A DNA stretch of 6,835 nt from Cryomorphaceae bacterium (GCA_003455605.1 DMQR01000112.1:1-6835), one strand, 5' to 3'. Positions 1-6,510 are shown, numbered from the stretch's first letter. Notes: generated by a model from the letters alone, not told the origin. Made by a program: numbers and translations.

Positions 1-5
1 ATAGC

Positions 6-1583
6 ATGAAGAAATTGGGCTTAATCGCATTATTACTATGCACCTTGTCCCTTAATGGTCAAGACCAGCAGGCCTATATCATTTCCTTCACGGCCAAAGA
101 AAACCTGGGGCAACTGCAGCAACCCACTACAATCCTTTCCGAAAGGGCGATCGCACGCCGCGAAAGACAGGGTATTGCCTTAAGACCTGATGATGTTCCC
201 GTATCGAACATCAGGAAACAAACCATCGCAAACCTTGTTTCTTACGCCGGTTATGCCTCTAAATGGTTGAATGGCATGTATACAGAAGCGACGCCTGCCG
301 AACTCAATCAAATCCAGAACCTTCCCTTTGTCGCGAAAGTCCAGCCCGTCACTGGCGGCACGGTAACGCATGGATTTTATGGCTATGCGGAGTCTCAAAA
401 TGGTCAAATAAACATTGGGGCCATACACGCATACCAAGACAATGGATACGACACAGAAATAGCCCGCGGCGAAGGTATGCTCATAGCTGTTCTAGATGCG
501 GGATTTGTTGGGGCCAATTCCGTCAACATCAACGACAACCTAAACATCCTCACCACGAGAAACTTTGTAGAGGGTGGCACACATGTCTACCAAGGTTCCT
601 CTCACGGATTCAGCGTACTTTCTACAATGGCCGCATTCCAACCAGATGTCTACGTAGGAACTGCGCCAGAATCTTCTTATGCCTTGATCAAAACCGAAAA
701 AGAGCTGAGTGAAACACCAGAGGAAATGTTCCACTGGATCGCCGGTGCTGAATTTGCCGATTCCATTGGCGCAGATATCATTAACAGCTCTTTGGGCTAT
801 AGCACCTTTGACGATCCGGCCGACGATTACTCCGTTGACGACCTCGACGGTCGCACCAGCATTATCTCCTTAGGTGCCCTAGCTGCGGCTCGTACTGGAA
901 TGCTTGTAGTGACCAGTGCTGGAAACGCTGGAGGTAGTGCTTGGGACAAGATTACCTTTCCGGCAGATGCAGATAGCATTCTCACTGTAGGAAGTGTGAA
1001 TCAATACAGCATGGCAAGTACTTTCAGTTCTAGGGGATATACCGTAGATGGCCGTGTTAAACCAAATGTCTGCGCCAGAGGTGAAGGAGCCACTGTATTT
1101 CGTCCCGATGGCCAAATAGCGTTGGCAAATGGCACTAGTTTCAGTTCGCCCATCATGGCAGGAGCAGCGGCTTGTCTCTGGCAGACCCAACCCAATGCGA
1201 CGGCCCAACAGATTATCAAAGCGCTCGAAACCAGTGCCTCACATTATTACAGTCACAACATCAGAATAGGATATGGAATTCCCAATCTCGGATTGGCAAA
1301 ACGCAATCTAGATGTGGTTGTAGGAGGGGGAATCCCCCCTACATTGGTATATCCTAATCCCTTTGCGGATTACGTGGAACTCTTCCTGCCGGATGGTGAA
1401 GCTCTCGATATTGAGCTAGAATTATACGATTTGATGAATCGAAAAGTCGCAGAGGGTACCTTAGCAGGTAAACGATATCAAACGCTATGGAGCCCAGGAG
1501 ATCATGTGCCGCCGGGAATGTACATTCTATATCTGAGGAGAGGTAATGAGTTTCAACGATTACGCGTGATCAAAACCATCTAA
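6..1583 (+). CDS. Secreted S8 (subtilisin-like) serine protease with type IX secretion sorting domain
   Basis: Predicted extracellular endopeptidase of 525 residues. Residues 1 to about 18 form a Sec signal peptide (MKK, then a Leu/Ala-rich core); the Cys at 12 is not in a proper lipobox, so a lipoprotein is unlikely. Residues about 20-118 look like the N-terminal propeptide found in Bacteroidota S8 proteases (LSERAIARRERQGI, later SKWLNGMY). The catalytic domain, about 135-435, holds the complete triad: Asp164 in AVLDAGF, His200 in SSHGFSV, Ser378 in NGTSFSSP, with oxyanion Asn307 in SAGNAGG. Residues about 447-525 (VYPNPF to the end) match a type A T9SS C-terminal sorting domain, so the protein is expected to cross the outer membrane and be released or surface-anchored. 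The ATG at 6 is chosen because it starts a good signal peptide; only five bases precede it, so its promoter is out of view. It appears monocistronic. Substrate cannot be told. Confidence 0.95.
   Translation: MKKLGLIALLLCTLSLNGQDQQAYIISFTAKENLGQLQQPTTILSERAIARRERQGIALRPDDVPVSNIRKQTIANLVSYAGYASKWLNGMYTEATPAELNQIQNLPFVAKVQPVTGGTVTHGFYGYAESQNGQINIGAIHAYQDNGYDTEIARGEGMLIAVLDAGFVGANSVNINDNLNILTTRNFVEGGTHVYQGSSHGFSVLSTMAAFQPDVYVGTAPESSYALIKTEKELSETPEEMFHWIAGAEFADSIGADIINSSLGYSTFDDPADDYSVDDLDGRTSIISLGALAAARTGMLVVTSAGNAGGSAWDKITFPADADSILTVGSVNQYSMASTFSSRGYTVDGRVKPNVCARGEGATVFRPDGQIALANGTSFSSPIMAGAAACLWQTQPNATAQQIIKALETSASHYYSHNIRIGYGIPNLGLAKRNLDVVVGGGIPPTLVYPNPFADYVELFLPDGEALDIELELYDLMNRKVAEGTLAGKRYQTLWSPGDHVPPGMYILYLRRGNEFQRLRVIKTI
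1321..1341. repeat. GC-rich inverted repeat inside the protease gene
   Basis: A near-perfect inverted repeat: TAGG-A-GGG on the left pairs with CCC-C-CCTA on the right with one A/C mismatch and a five-base loop. It encodes the glycine/proline linker (VGGGIPPT) just between the catalytic domain and the T9SS sorting domain. The structure is read directly from the sequence. It lies in frame within an intact gene and lacks a following T-run, so it is not an obvious terminator; any role in mRNA folding is inference. Confidence 0.5.
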
Positions 1584-1608
1584 TTCTCAACAAACTAGGT
1601 TGAGAGTT
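1582..1608. terminator. Candidate bidirectional hairpin terminator between convergent genes
   Basis: TCTCAAC (1585-1591) pairs with GTTGAGA (1599-1605) across a seven-base loop; a G-U and two A-T pairs can lengthen the stem to 1582-1608. It fills the 24-base gap between the stop of the protease gene and the stop of the oppositely oriented DUF6095-like gene, so one hairpin could serve both. The T-run after the stem is weak on both strands, which lowers confidence in intrinsic termination. Confidence 0.45.
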
Positions 1609-1820
1609 TAGTCGTTAAAGAAACCTCTTAGTACTAAGCGTAGGCCTGCCACGGCGAGGAATACTCCAGTGGCCATAATCACCAATGAAATGGCAGTCCA
1701 AGACCAGTGTCCGCCCGTCCCTTTACCGATGAACAGCGCTGGGCCGATGAATATGAAAGGGAAGGACCAAGCCAGTCTAAACAATCCTGCAATGATTTTA
1801 TCTTTATCACTTCTTCCCAT
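1608..1820 (-). CDS. Small two-helix membrane protein, DUF6095-like
   Basis: A 70-residue predicted inner-membrane protein. A charged N-terminus (MGRSDKDK) is followed by a hydrophobic helix at about 12-31 (AWSFPFIFIGPALF), a short polar Gly-rich turn (GKGTGGHW) and a second helix at about 43-63, ending in a short Arg-containing tail. The pattern, especially the FP-x-FIFIGP stretch in helix one, resembles the DUF6095 family of Bacteroidota; that is recalled from the family, not searched. No function is known. The ATG at 1820 is preferred over an in-frame ATG at 1856 because it begins the family-like N-terminus and overlaps murQ by 14 bases rather than 50. It is the last gene of the coupled operon, and its stop abuts the convergent hairpin. 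Confidence 0.75.
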   Translation of the reverse strand: MGRSDKDKIIAGLFRLAWSFPFIFIGPALFIGKGTGGHWSWTAISLVIMATGVFLAVAGLRLVLRGFFND

Positions 1821-2619
1821 TGTTCCACGCTTCAACAGCAGCACGAACACTGCCATGAGTTAATAAGAGTTCCTTCGCTTCAGCCGCGTCAACGCACAAA
1901 GTCTCTACAATCATACGGGTACCGCGTTCTACGAGCTTGGCGTTACTGAGCTGCATGTCGACCATTTTATTGCCTCGAACACGTCCTAACTGAATCATTG
2001 CGGTCGTAGAAATCATATTCAGAACTAATTTCTGGGCTGTTCCCGCTTTCATTCTTGTAGATCCCGTGACAAACTCAGGTCCTACTACTACTTCTATAGG
2101 GTGTTCCGCGGCTTCAGCACATGCCGATCCCTCATTACATGTAATACAGGCCGTAAGCATGCCAGCTGCTCGAGCTTCTTTCAATCCGCCAACGACATAA
2201 GGCGTGGATCCACTAGCTGCGATACCGACCAATGTATCTTCCGAAGAAGGCATGTAGTTACTTAAATCGCGCCATGCCCCATGGAAATCATCTTCTGCAT
2301 GCTCTACTGCTTTACGAATGGCGCTGTCGCCGCCCGCGATCAAGCCGATGACCAAATCATGTGGTACACCATAAGTAGGCGGACATTCACTGGCATCCAA
2401 GATTCCCAAGCGTCCTGAGGTCCCAGCGCCGATGTAAATTAATCTTCCTCCTCGTTGCATCCGTTCCACCAAGGCCGCTACGAACGCTTCAATGGCAGGT
2501 ATCTTAGCAGCAATGGCTTTACTTATGGTCGCATCTTCTGCATTGATTCCGCGCAATACATCGCCAACAGCCATGTTTTCTAGGTTGTTATAATTCGAAC
2601 TTTGTTCTGTGGTTTTCAT
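1807..2619 (-). CDS. murQ: N-acetylmuramic acid 6-phosphate etherase
   Basis: Cytoplasmic enzyme of cell-wall recycling: it cleaves the lactyl ether of MurNAc-6-phosphate to give GlcNAc-6-phosphate and D-lactate. The 270-residue protein is a SIS-fold sugar-phosphate lyase. The family signature GRLIYIGAGTSGRLGILDAS spans 58-77 and continues ECPPTYG; Glu78 corresponds to the catalytic acid/base (Glu83 in E. coli), and Glu109 in AVEHAED to the second essential Glu (Glu114). Further conserved blocks are GIAASGSTPYV (132-142) and FVTGSTRMKAGTAQKLVLNM (183-202), typical of phosphosugar binding. It is about 28 residues shorter than my recollection of E. coli MurQ (298), the loss lying inside the C-terminal helical part. 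The start codon overlaps the stop of the upstream methyltransferase gene as ATGA. No MurNAc kinase, PTS or anhydroMurNAc kinase gene is nearby, so the substrate source is not visible here. Confidence 0.96.
   Translation of the reverse strand: MKTTEQSSNYNNLENMAVGDVLRGINAEDATISKAIAAKIPAIEAFVAALVERMQRGGRLIYIGAGTSGRLGILDASECPPTYGVPHDLVIGLIAGGDSAIRKAVEHAEDDFHGAWRDLSNYMPSSEDTLVGIAASGSTPYVVGGLKEARAAGMLTACITCNEGSACAEAAEHPIEVVVGPEFVTGSTRMKAGTAQKLVLNMISTTAMIQLGRVRGNKMVDMQLSNAKLVERGTRMIVETLCVDAAEAKELLLTHGSVRAAVEAWNNGKK
2616..2619 (-). promoter_or_regulatory. ATGA stop/start overlap coupling the methyltransferase gene to murQ
   Basis: On the minus strand the TGA stop of the methyltransferase gene and the ATG of murQ share bases as ATGA. 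No purine-rich ribosome-binding sequence precedes the ATG, so reinitiation by terminating ribosomes is the likely way murQ is translated. This also fixes the murQ start. Confidence 0.7.
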
Positions 2620-3833
2620 GCGTTTCGTTTCAATCGGGCCATGTAAAATCCATCATTATAGGTGGAAGGCTCTACGCTTTGATCTTCAACCAATTCAAAT
2701 TCAGGGTGAGATTCCAAAAAGCACTGTACTTGGCGTTCATTTTCCTGCGGTAAAATACTACAAGTAGCATATACCATGGTGCCCTGAGGCTTAACCATAG
2801 TGGAGTAGGAGCTGATGATTTCTTGCTGTACACCTTTTAAGCGATCCAAGTGTTCCGGTTCTAACTTCCATTTAGTATCCGGTTCACGCTTGATCACGCC
2901 AGTACCAGAGCATGGAACATCCAACAATAGATAATCTGCAGTGTCTTTCAAGCTTTCTAATACTCCCAGTTCTTCCCATGCCTTGGTCTCCACAATGTCC
3001 AAACCGCTACGCTGTGTGCGCTTGAGCAGTTCCCCAAGCTTTCTACCTTCGACATCCATGGCGATTAATCGACCCTGGTTGTTCATGAGCATTCCCAGGT
3101 GCAATGTTTTTCCTCCGGCACCGGCACAAGCATCAATGACAGTCGCTCCAGGCTGCGGTTGTAAATACGGGGCAATACTTTGCGATCCAGCATCTTGTAC
3201 TTCAAACCATCCTTCTTGAAAGGACGGGATGTGATTCAACCGCGGACGTCCTTCAATGTAGTAGGCGCCTTTAAATTTAGGGTGTTCATATAAGGTAATG
3301 CCATGATCCTCCAGAGAATCAGTGACCTGTTCCACACTTGCTTTTAAGCTGTTTATACGTAGGTTAACAGTGTTTGGGATATTCATCGCCGCAGCGATTC
3401 GGGACCATTTCTCAGGGCCCAATTGTTCTTCTGCTATCGCCGAAAACCAAGGCGCATAGCTTTCCTTCGTGGCCACATTATCGATGGTCTTTAGGCGCTT
3501 CGTCACCTCTATATCGCGAATGGCATCGAATTTTGGCCAATCAGGAAGAATGCCACCACGCCACAACCAATACACGCCAAAAAGCTTCTGAAGATCTTTT
3601 CTTTTTGTGCTTGGCTCTTGCTCGAGAATGGCCCATAAAAGCCCCCACCAGCGTACCATTTCATAGGTATGTTCGGCCACAAAACTACGGTCTCGGGATC
3701 CCCACTTCTTATTCTGGCGCAAAATACGCTCGACTACCTTATCCGCATATATCCCTTTCCCAAAGGTGATTTCTAAGGCTTCTAGAACCCCAGCAACGGT
3801 ATTCGGAAACAACCTTTGGGTGTGAATGGACAT
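2616..3833 (-). CDS. RsmB-like RNA (cytosine-5)-methyltransferase (NOL1/NOP2/Sun family)
   Basis: S-adenosylmethionine-dependent methyltransferase of 405 residues that probably makes 5-methylcytosine in rRNA; the RsmB (Sun) target is 16S rRNA C967 in E. coli. Residues about 1-130 are a helical N-terminal region as in RsmB (NusB-like), with conserved-looking NKKWGSRDRSFVAEHTYEMV at 41-60. The Rossmann catalytic domain follows: motif I DACAGAGGKT (234-243) binds SAM, motif II acidic Asp260 is in IAMDVEGRKL, motif IV DVPCSGTG carries Cys308, and motif VI ATCS carries the nucleophile Cys358. Both cysteines are present, so it should be active. The C-terminus ends in the usual DGFYMARLKR strand. 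Length and domain order favour RsmB over RsmF, but Bacteroidota carry several paralogues, so the exact target base is not assigned. Its ATG follows the stop of the E1 gene with no gap. Confidence 0.9.
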   Translation of the reverse strand: MSIHTQRLFPNTVAGVLEALEITFGKGIYADKVVERILRQNKKWGSRDRSFVAEHTYEMVRWWGLLWAILEQEPSTKRKDLQKLFGVYWLWRGGILPDWPKFDAIRDIEVTKRLKTIDNVATKESYAPWFSAIAEEQLGPEKWSRIAAAMNIPNTVNLRINSLKASVEQVTDSLEDHGITLYEHPKFKGAYYIEGRPRLNHIPSFQEGWFEVQDAGSQSIAPYLQPQPGATVIDACAGAGGKTLHLGMLMNNQGRLIAMDVEGRKLGELLKRTQRSGLDIVETKAWEELGVLESLKDTADYLLLDVPCSGTGVIKREPDTKWKLEPEHLDRLKGVQQEIISSYSTMVKPQGTMVYATCSILPQENERQVQCFLESHPEFELVEDQSVEPSTYNDGFYMARLKRNA

Positions 3834-3836
3834 TTA
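3831..3836 (-). promoter_or_regulatory. TAAATG zero-gap junction between E1 and methyltransferase genes
   Basis: The TAA stop of the E1 fusion gene is directly followed by the ATG of the methyltransferase gene. There is no room for a promoter, and no Shine-Dalgarno-like sequence lies in the end of the E1 gene, so co-transcription with translational coupling is the simplest reading. Confidence 0.65.
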
Positions 3837-6230
3837 CAGGGCAGGGTATTGCTGTGGATTTCGTTCGTGCATTAGCCCATAGATACGCTCTACCATATCG
3901 TCCACGCTTGGTTTAGAGAAATAATCTCCATCCGATGCGAAGGCAGGTCGGTGGTCTTTGGAGGTAATGGTCATAGGCGCCGCATCAAGATATTCGTAGG
4001 CTCCTTGATCTTCCAAAACTTGTTGCATCAGGAATGCGCTGGCACCACCACGAACATCCTCATCAAGAACTACCAAGGCATTAGTCTTACGAACACTTGC
4101 AGCCACTTCATGCTCTAAATCAAAAGGAATAAGCGACTGTGCATCAATAAGTTCAACACTTATACCTAATGTGGCCAATTCATCACAAGCGGCCTGTGCT
4201 AACACACAGTTACTGCCGTAGGTCAATAAGGTTAAATTTGAGCCTTCTTGCAATACTTCGACCGCTCCAATAGGTGTAGTATAATCCCCTAAATTCTTCG
4301 GCAGCGATTCCTTTCTTCGGTAGCCATTCAAGCATTCTACCACGAGGGCAGGAGTCTCGAGCTCCATTAATTTGTTGTAGAAACCAGCGGCTTGCACCAT
4401 GTTACGAGGTACTAATACATACATTCCCTTGATAGAGTTGATGATTGCACCCATAGGAGAGCCCGAATGCCAAATACCTTCGAGTCTATGACCACGTGTT
4501 CTCACAATAGTTGGAGCCATTTGGCCGCCTACTGTTCTGTAGTGCAGGGTAGCCAAATCGTCAGACATAATCTGAAGCGCGTACAATAAATAATCTAAGT
4601 ACTGAATTTCGGCAATGGGGCGCAAACCTCTCATGGCCAATCCAATACCTTGACCCATAATGGTGGCTTCACGAATACCGGCATCAGAAACACGGGTCTC
4701 TCCGTATTTCGCCTGCATACCTTCTAATCCCTGATTCACATCACCAATCTTTCCCGAATCTTCACCAAAGACCATGGCCTGAGGATGCTTCGCGAAAAGA
4801 GCATCAAAATTATCTCTAATCACAATGCGGGCGTCCACTTGCTCCACGTTCTCGACATTAGGCGCTACAAATTCGAGGAGCTTTTGCTCATCGTTTGGAT
4901 TGTAGAGATGTGAACTGTATCTACGTTCTTGTTCCGCTGTCGCTGCCTCTAGCCATGTCTTTAGTGGGGCAGTATCTATAGCAGTATCTCCGTTCACCAT
5001 ACGAATGGCCTTACGCACGGCACGCATTGACATCGCCACATCAAGATCTTGATGGGCTTCTAATTCCTGTATGAGATTAGTGGTGAAAATACCTTTTTCA
5101 CCTTTTTGCTGAATGCCTTTCAATAGAGATAAGGCTTCATTACGCAGTTGTTTCGGCAGACGTTGGAAAATGCTCCAAGCTTCCTTTTTCCCTTCTCGAG
5201 AAGCTTTCTTTCCTTCTTGAGTCACCTCTTCTAACTCTTCTTGGGTGGCAATGCCACGATTCATGATCCATTGTCCAAACTTTAGGATACAATCATGGTC
5301 CTTCTCCCATTGCAACCGCTCCGGGGATTTGTAGCGCTCGTGTGAGCCAGAAGTACTGTGGCCTTGCGGCTGAGTCATACCTTTAACGTGAATCATCACA
5401 GGTACATGCTCCTCACGGGCTACTTTGGATGCGCGTAAGAAAGATTTGACAAGCTCTGGATAATCCCATGCTTCCACAACAAATATGTCATAACCTTTAC
5501 CCTGTTCGTCACGCTGAAATCCCTTCAAAATTGCACTGATATCTTCCTTGGTGGTCTGGTACTCAGCACCTACGGAAATACCATATTCATCATCCCAAAC
5601 AGAAATGACCATAGGAACTTGCAATACCCCAGCGGCATTGATAGTTTCAAAAAATAAACCCTCAGAAGTAGAGGCATTTCCTATGGTTCCCCAAGCCACT
5701 TCCTTGCCGTTATTAGAGAACTTTTCAGAGCCTTCGAATGAAACTTCTTTGTACACTTTCGAAGCCTGTGCTAAACCGAGAAGTCTTGGCATTTGCCCTG
5801 CGGTAGGGCTGATATCTGAAGCGCTATTGTATTGCTTGGTAAGATCCACCCACTGGCCATTCTCATCCAATGAGCGTGTTGCAAAATGACCATTCATCTG
5901 GCGACCACCGGCCATTGGTTCAACCTTGGTGTCAGTTACAGCGTATAGGGAGGTGAAAAAAGACGTAGCGTTCATCTCGCCTAAGGCCATCATGAAGGTT
6001 TGATCGCGGTAATACCCTGAACGGAAATCACCCTTTTGGAATGCTTTAGCCCATGCAATCTGGGCCAATTCTTTCCCGGCACCAAAAATGCCAAATTTTG
6101 CCTTACCTGTGAGCACTTCACGACGTCCCATCAAGGAACATTCTCTAGACATAACTGCAATGCGGTAATCTTCAAGAACTTCTGCCTTGTACTCCTGGTA
6201 ACTTATTTGTTTGGTATGTTTCTCTGTCAT
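3834..6230 (-). CDS. Fused E1alpha-E1beta 2-oxoacid dehydrogenase (thiamine diphosphate-dependent), branched-chain type
   Basis: Decarboxylating E1 component of a 2-oxoacid dehydrogenase complex, both subunits in one 798-residue chain. E1alpha occupies about 20-350: YRDQTF (74-79); GRQMNGHF (109-116), resembling the GRQMPxH of branched-chain E1alpha rather than the pyruvate E1 sequence; the thiamine diphosphate/metal segment GNASTSEGLFFETINAAG (184-201) with VWDDEYGIS (211-219); and the active-site loop GHSTSGSHERYK with His291. E1beta occupies about 465-790: FGEDSGKIGDV (488-498), GIREATIMGQGIG (518-530) with the presumed cofactor-contacting Glu521, EIQYLDYLLYAL (541-552), RTRGHRLEGIWHSGSP (577-592), and a transketolase C-terminal domain from about 655. 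About 110 charged, helix-prone residues (roughly 353-465) separate the halves. The usual GDG and NN motifs read GNA and DD. No E2 or E3 gene is nearby. First gene of the coupled operon. 2-Oxoisovalerate-like substrates are inferred; pyruvate is not excluded. Confidence 0.93.
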   Translation of the reverse strand: MTEKHTKQISYQEYKAEVLEDYRIAVMSRECSLMGRREVLTGKAKFGIFGAGKELAQIAWAKAFQKGDFRSGYYRDQTFMMALGEMNATSFFTSLYAVTDTKVEPMAGGRQMNGHFATRSLDENGQWVDLTKQYNSASDISPTAGQMPRLLGLAQASKVYKEVSFEGSEKFSNNGKEVAWGTIGNASTSEGLFFETINAAGVLQVPMVISVWDDEYGISVGAEYQTTKEDISAILKGFQRDEQGKGYDIFVVEAWDYPELVKSFLRASKVAREEHVPVMIHVKGMTQPQGHSTSGSHERYKSPERLQWEKDHDCILKFGQWIMNRGIATQEELEEVTQEGKKASREGKKEAWSIFQRLPKQLRNEALSLLKGIQQKGEKGIFTTNLIQELEAHQDLDVAMSMRAVRKAIRMVNGDTAIDTAPLKTWLEAATAEQERRYSSHLYNPNDEQKLLEFVAPNVENVEQVDARIVIRDNFDALFAKHPQAMVFGEDSGKIGDVNQGLEGMQAKYGETRVSDAGIREATIMGQGIGLAMRGLRPIAEIQYLDYLLYALQIMSDDLATLHYRTVGGQMAPTIVRTRGHRLEGIWHSGSPMGAIINSIKGMYVLVPRNMVQAAGFYNKLMELETPALVVECLNGYRRKESLPKNLGDYTTPIGAVEVLQEGSNLTLLTYGSNCVLAQAACDELATLGISVELIDAQSLIPFDLEHEVAASVRKTNALVVLDEDVRGGASAFLMQQVLEDQGAYEYLDAAPMTITSKDHRPAFASDGDYFSKPSVDDMVERIYGLMHERNPQQYPAL

Positions 6231-6255
6231 GTGATAGGGTTGACATTAGCTCCTA

Positions 6256-6263
6256 CAAATATA
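6256..6263 (-). promoter_or_regulatory. Bacteroidetes-type -7 promoter box upstream of the E1 operon
   Basis: On the minus strand this reads TATATTTG, a full match to the Bacteroidetes -7 consensus TAnnTTTG. It sits 25 bases before the E1 start codon, in the 47-base gap after the small membrane protein gene. Transcription would start near 6250, giving a leader of about 20 bases without a usable Shine-Dalgarno. I see no clear -33 TTTG/TTG about 19-23 bases upstream, so strength is uncertain; read-through from the upstream gene is also possible. Confidence 0.5.
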
Positions 6264-6277
6264 CGACAGAATGGGCC

Positions 6278-6469
6278 CTACATGATTCGCTTGAAGACGA
6301 AGAGTACGAAAAGGGTGATAACGATTAACAGCGCGACTTGAATTCCACCTTCGCTGTAATGAACTTTGTGAAGTTTAAGGTCTTTTCTGTAACTATATAC
6401 GAGGTAGGATAGGAAGGCTATTGCAAATATTCCCGCGAAAATCCAATGTCCTGTCGTAATGTTTTCCAT
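6278..6469 (-). CDS. Small two-helix membrane protein of unknown function
   Basis: A 63-residue predicted inner-membrane protein. A short N-terminus (MENITTGHW) leads into a hydrophobic helix at about 9-26, then a basic loop (YRKDLKLHKVHY), then a second strongly hydrophobic helix at about 43-59 (VALLIVITLFVLFVF) ending in KRIM. By the positive-inside rule the loop should be cytoplasmic with both termini outside, although the terminal Lys-Arg makes this uncertain. It resembles small hypothetical proteins of flavobacteria that begin with a similar TGHWIFA segment (recalled, not searched). It lies 47 bases upstream of the E1 gene on the same strand and 41 bases from the divergent pyrophosphohydrolase gene. 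It is taken as real because of its clean membrane topology and its fit between neighbours. No function can be assigned. Confidence 0.75.
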   Translation of the reverse strand: MENITTGHWIFAGIFAIAFLSYLVYSYRKDLKLHKVHYSEGGIQVALLIVITLFVLFVFKRIM

Positions 6470-6471
6470 GT

Positions 6472-6483
6472 TGTAAATTTACA
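6472..6483. promoter_or_regulatory. 12-bp perfect palindrome in the divergent spacer
   Basis: TGTAAATTTACA is its own reverse complement and lies in the 41-base spacer between the two divergent start codons, 2 bases from the membrane-protein ATG and 27 bases from the pyrophosphohydrolase ATG. Its core TAAATTTA matches seven of eight positions of the -7 box TAnnTTTG on both strands, so it could be a promoter element for the plus-strand gene, an operator for a dimeric regulator, or chance in an AT-rich spacer. No convincing -33 element is seen on either side. Confidence 0.35.
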
Positions 6484-6510
6484 TCTCATTCAATCATTTT
6501 AGAAGATCTC

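Noticed and set aside
263..712. 149-codon open frame on the plus strand inside the protease gene
   Set aside because: It lies out of frame within the well-supported S8 protease gene, and its translation is rich in Arg, His, Trp and Cys without a domain, as expected for a shadow frame.
879..1208. 109-codon minus-strand open frame opposite the protease gene
   Set aside because: Fully antisense to the catalytic region of the protease, with a Ser/Thr/Cys-rich translation typical of a complement of coding sequence.
1821..1856. Longer N-terminus for the DUF6095-like protein starting at 1856
   Set aside because: It would add 12 residues translated from the end of murQ in another frame that do not look like the family; the ATG at 1820 gives the expected N-terminus.
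3374..3769. 131-codon plus-strand open frame opposite the methyltransferase gene
   Set aside because: Antisense to a gene with clear family motifs; low-complexity translation with no recognisable domain and no promoter or start signal.
5192..5203. 12-bp palindrome CTTCTCGAGAAG inside the E1 gene
   Set aside because: It falls in a Lys/Glu-rich coding stretch (around EGKKASREGKK) where such purine/pyrimidine symmetry arises readily; nothing around it suggests a regulatory site.
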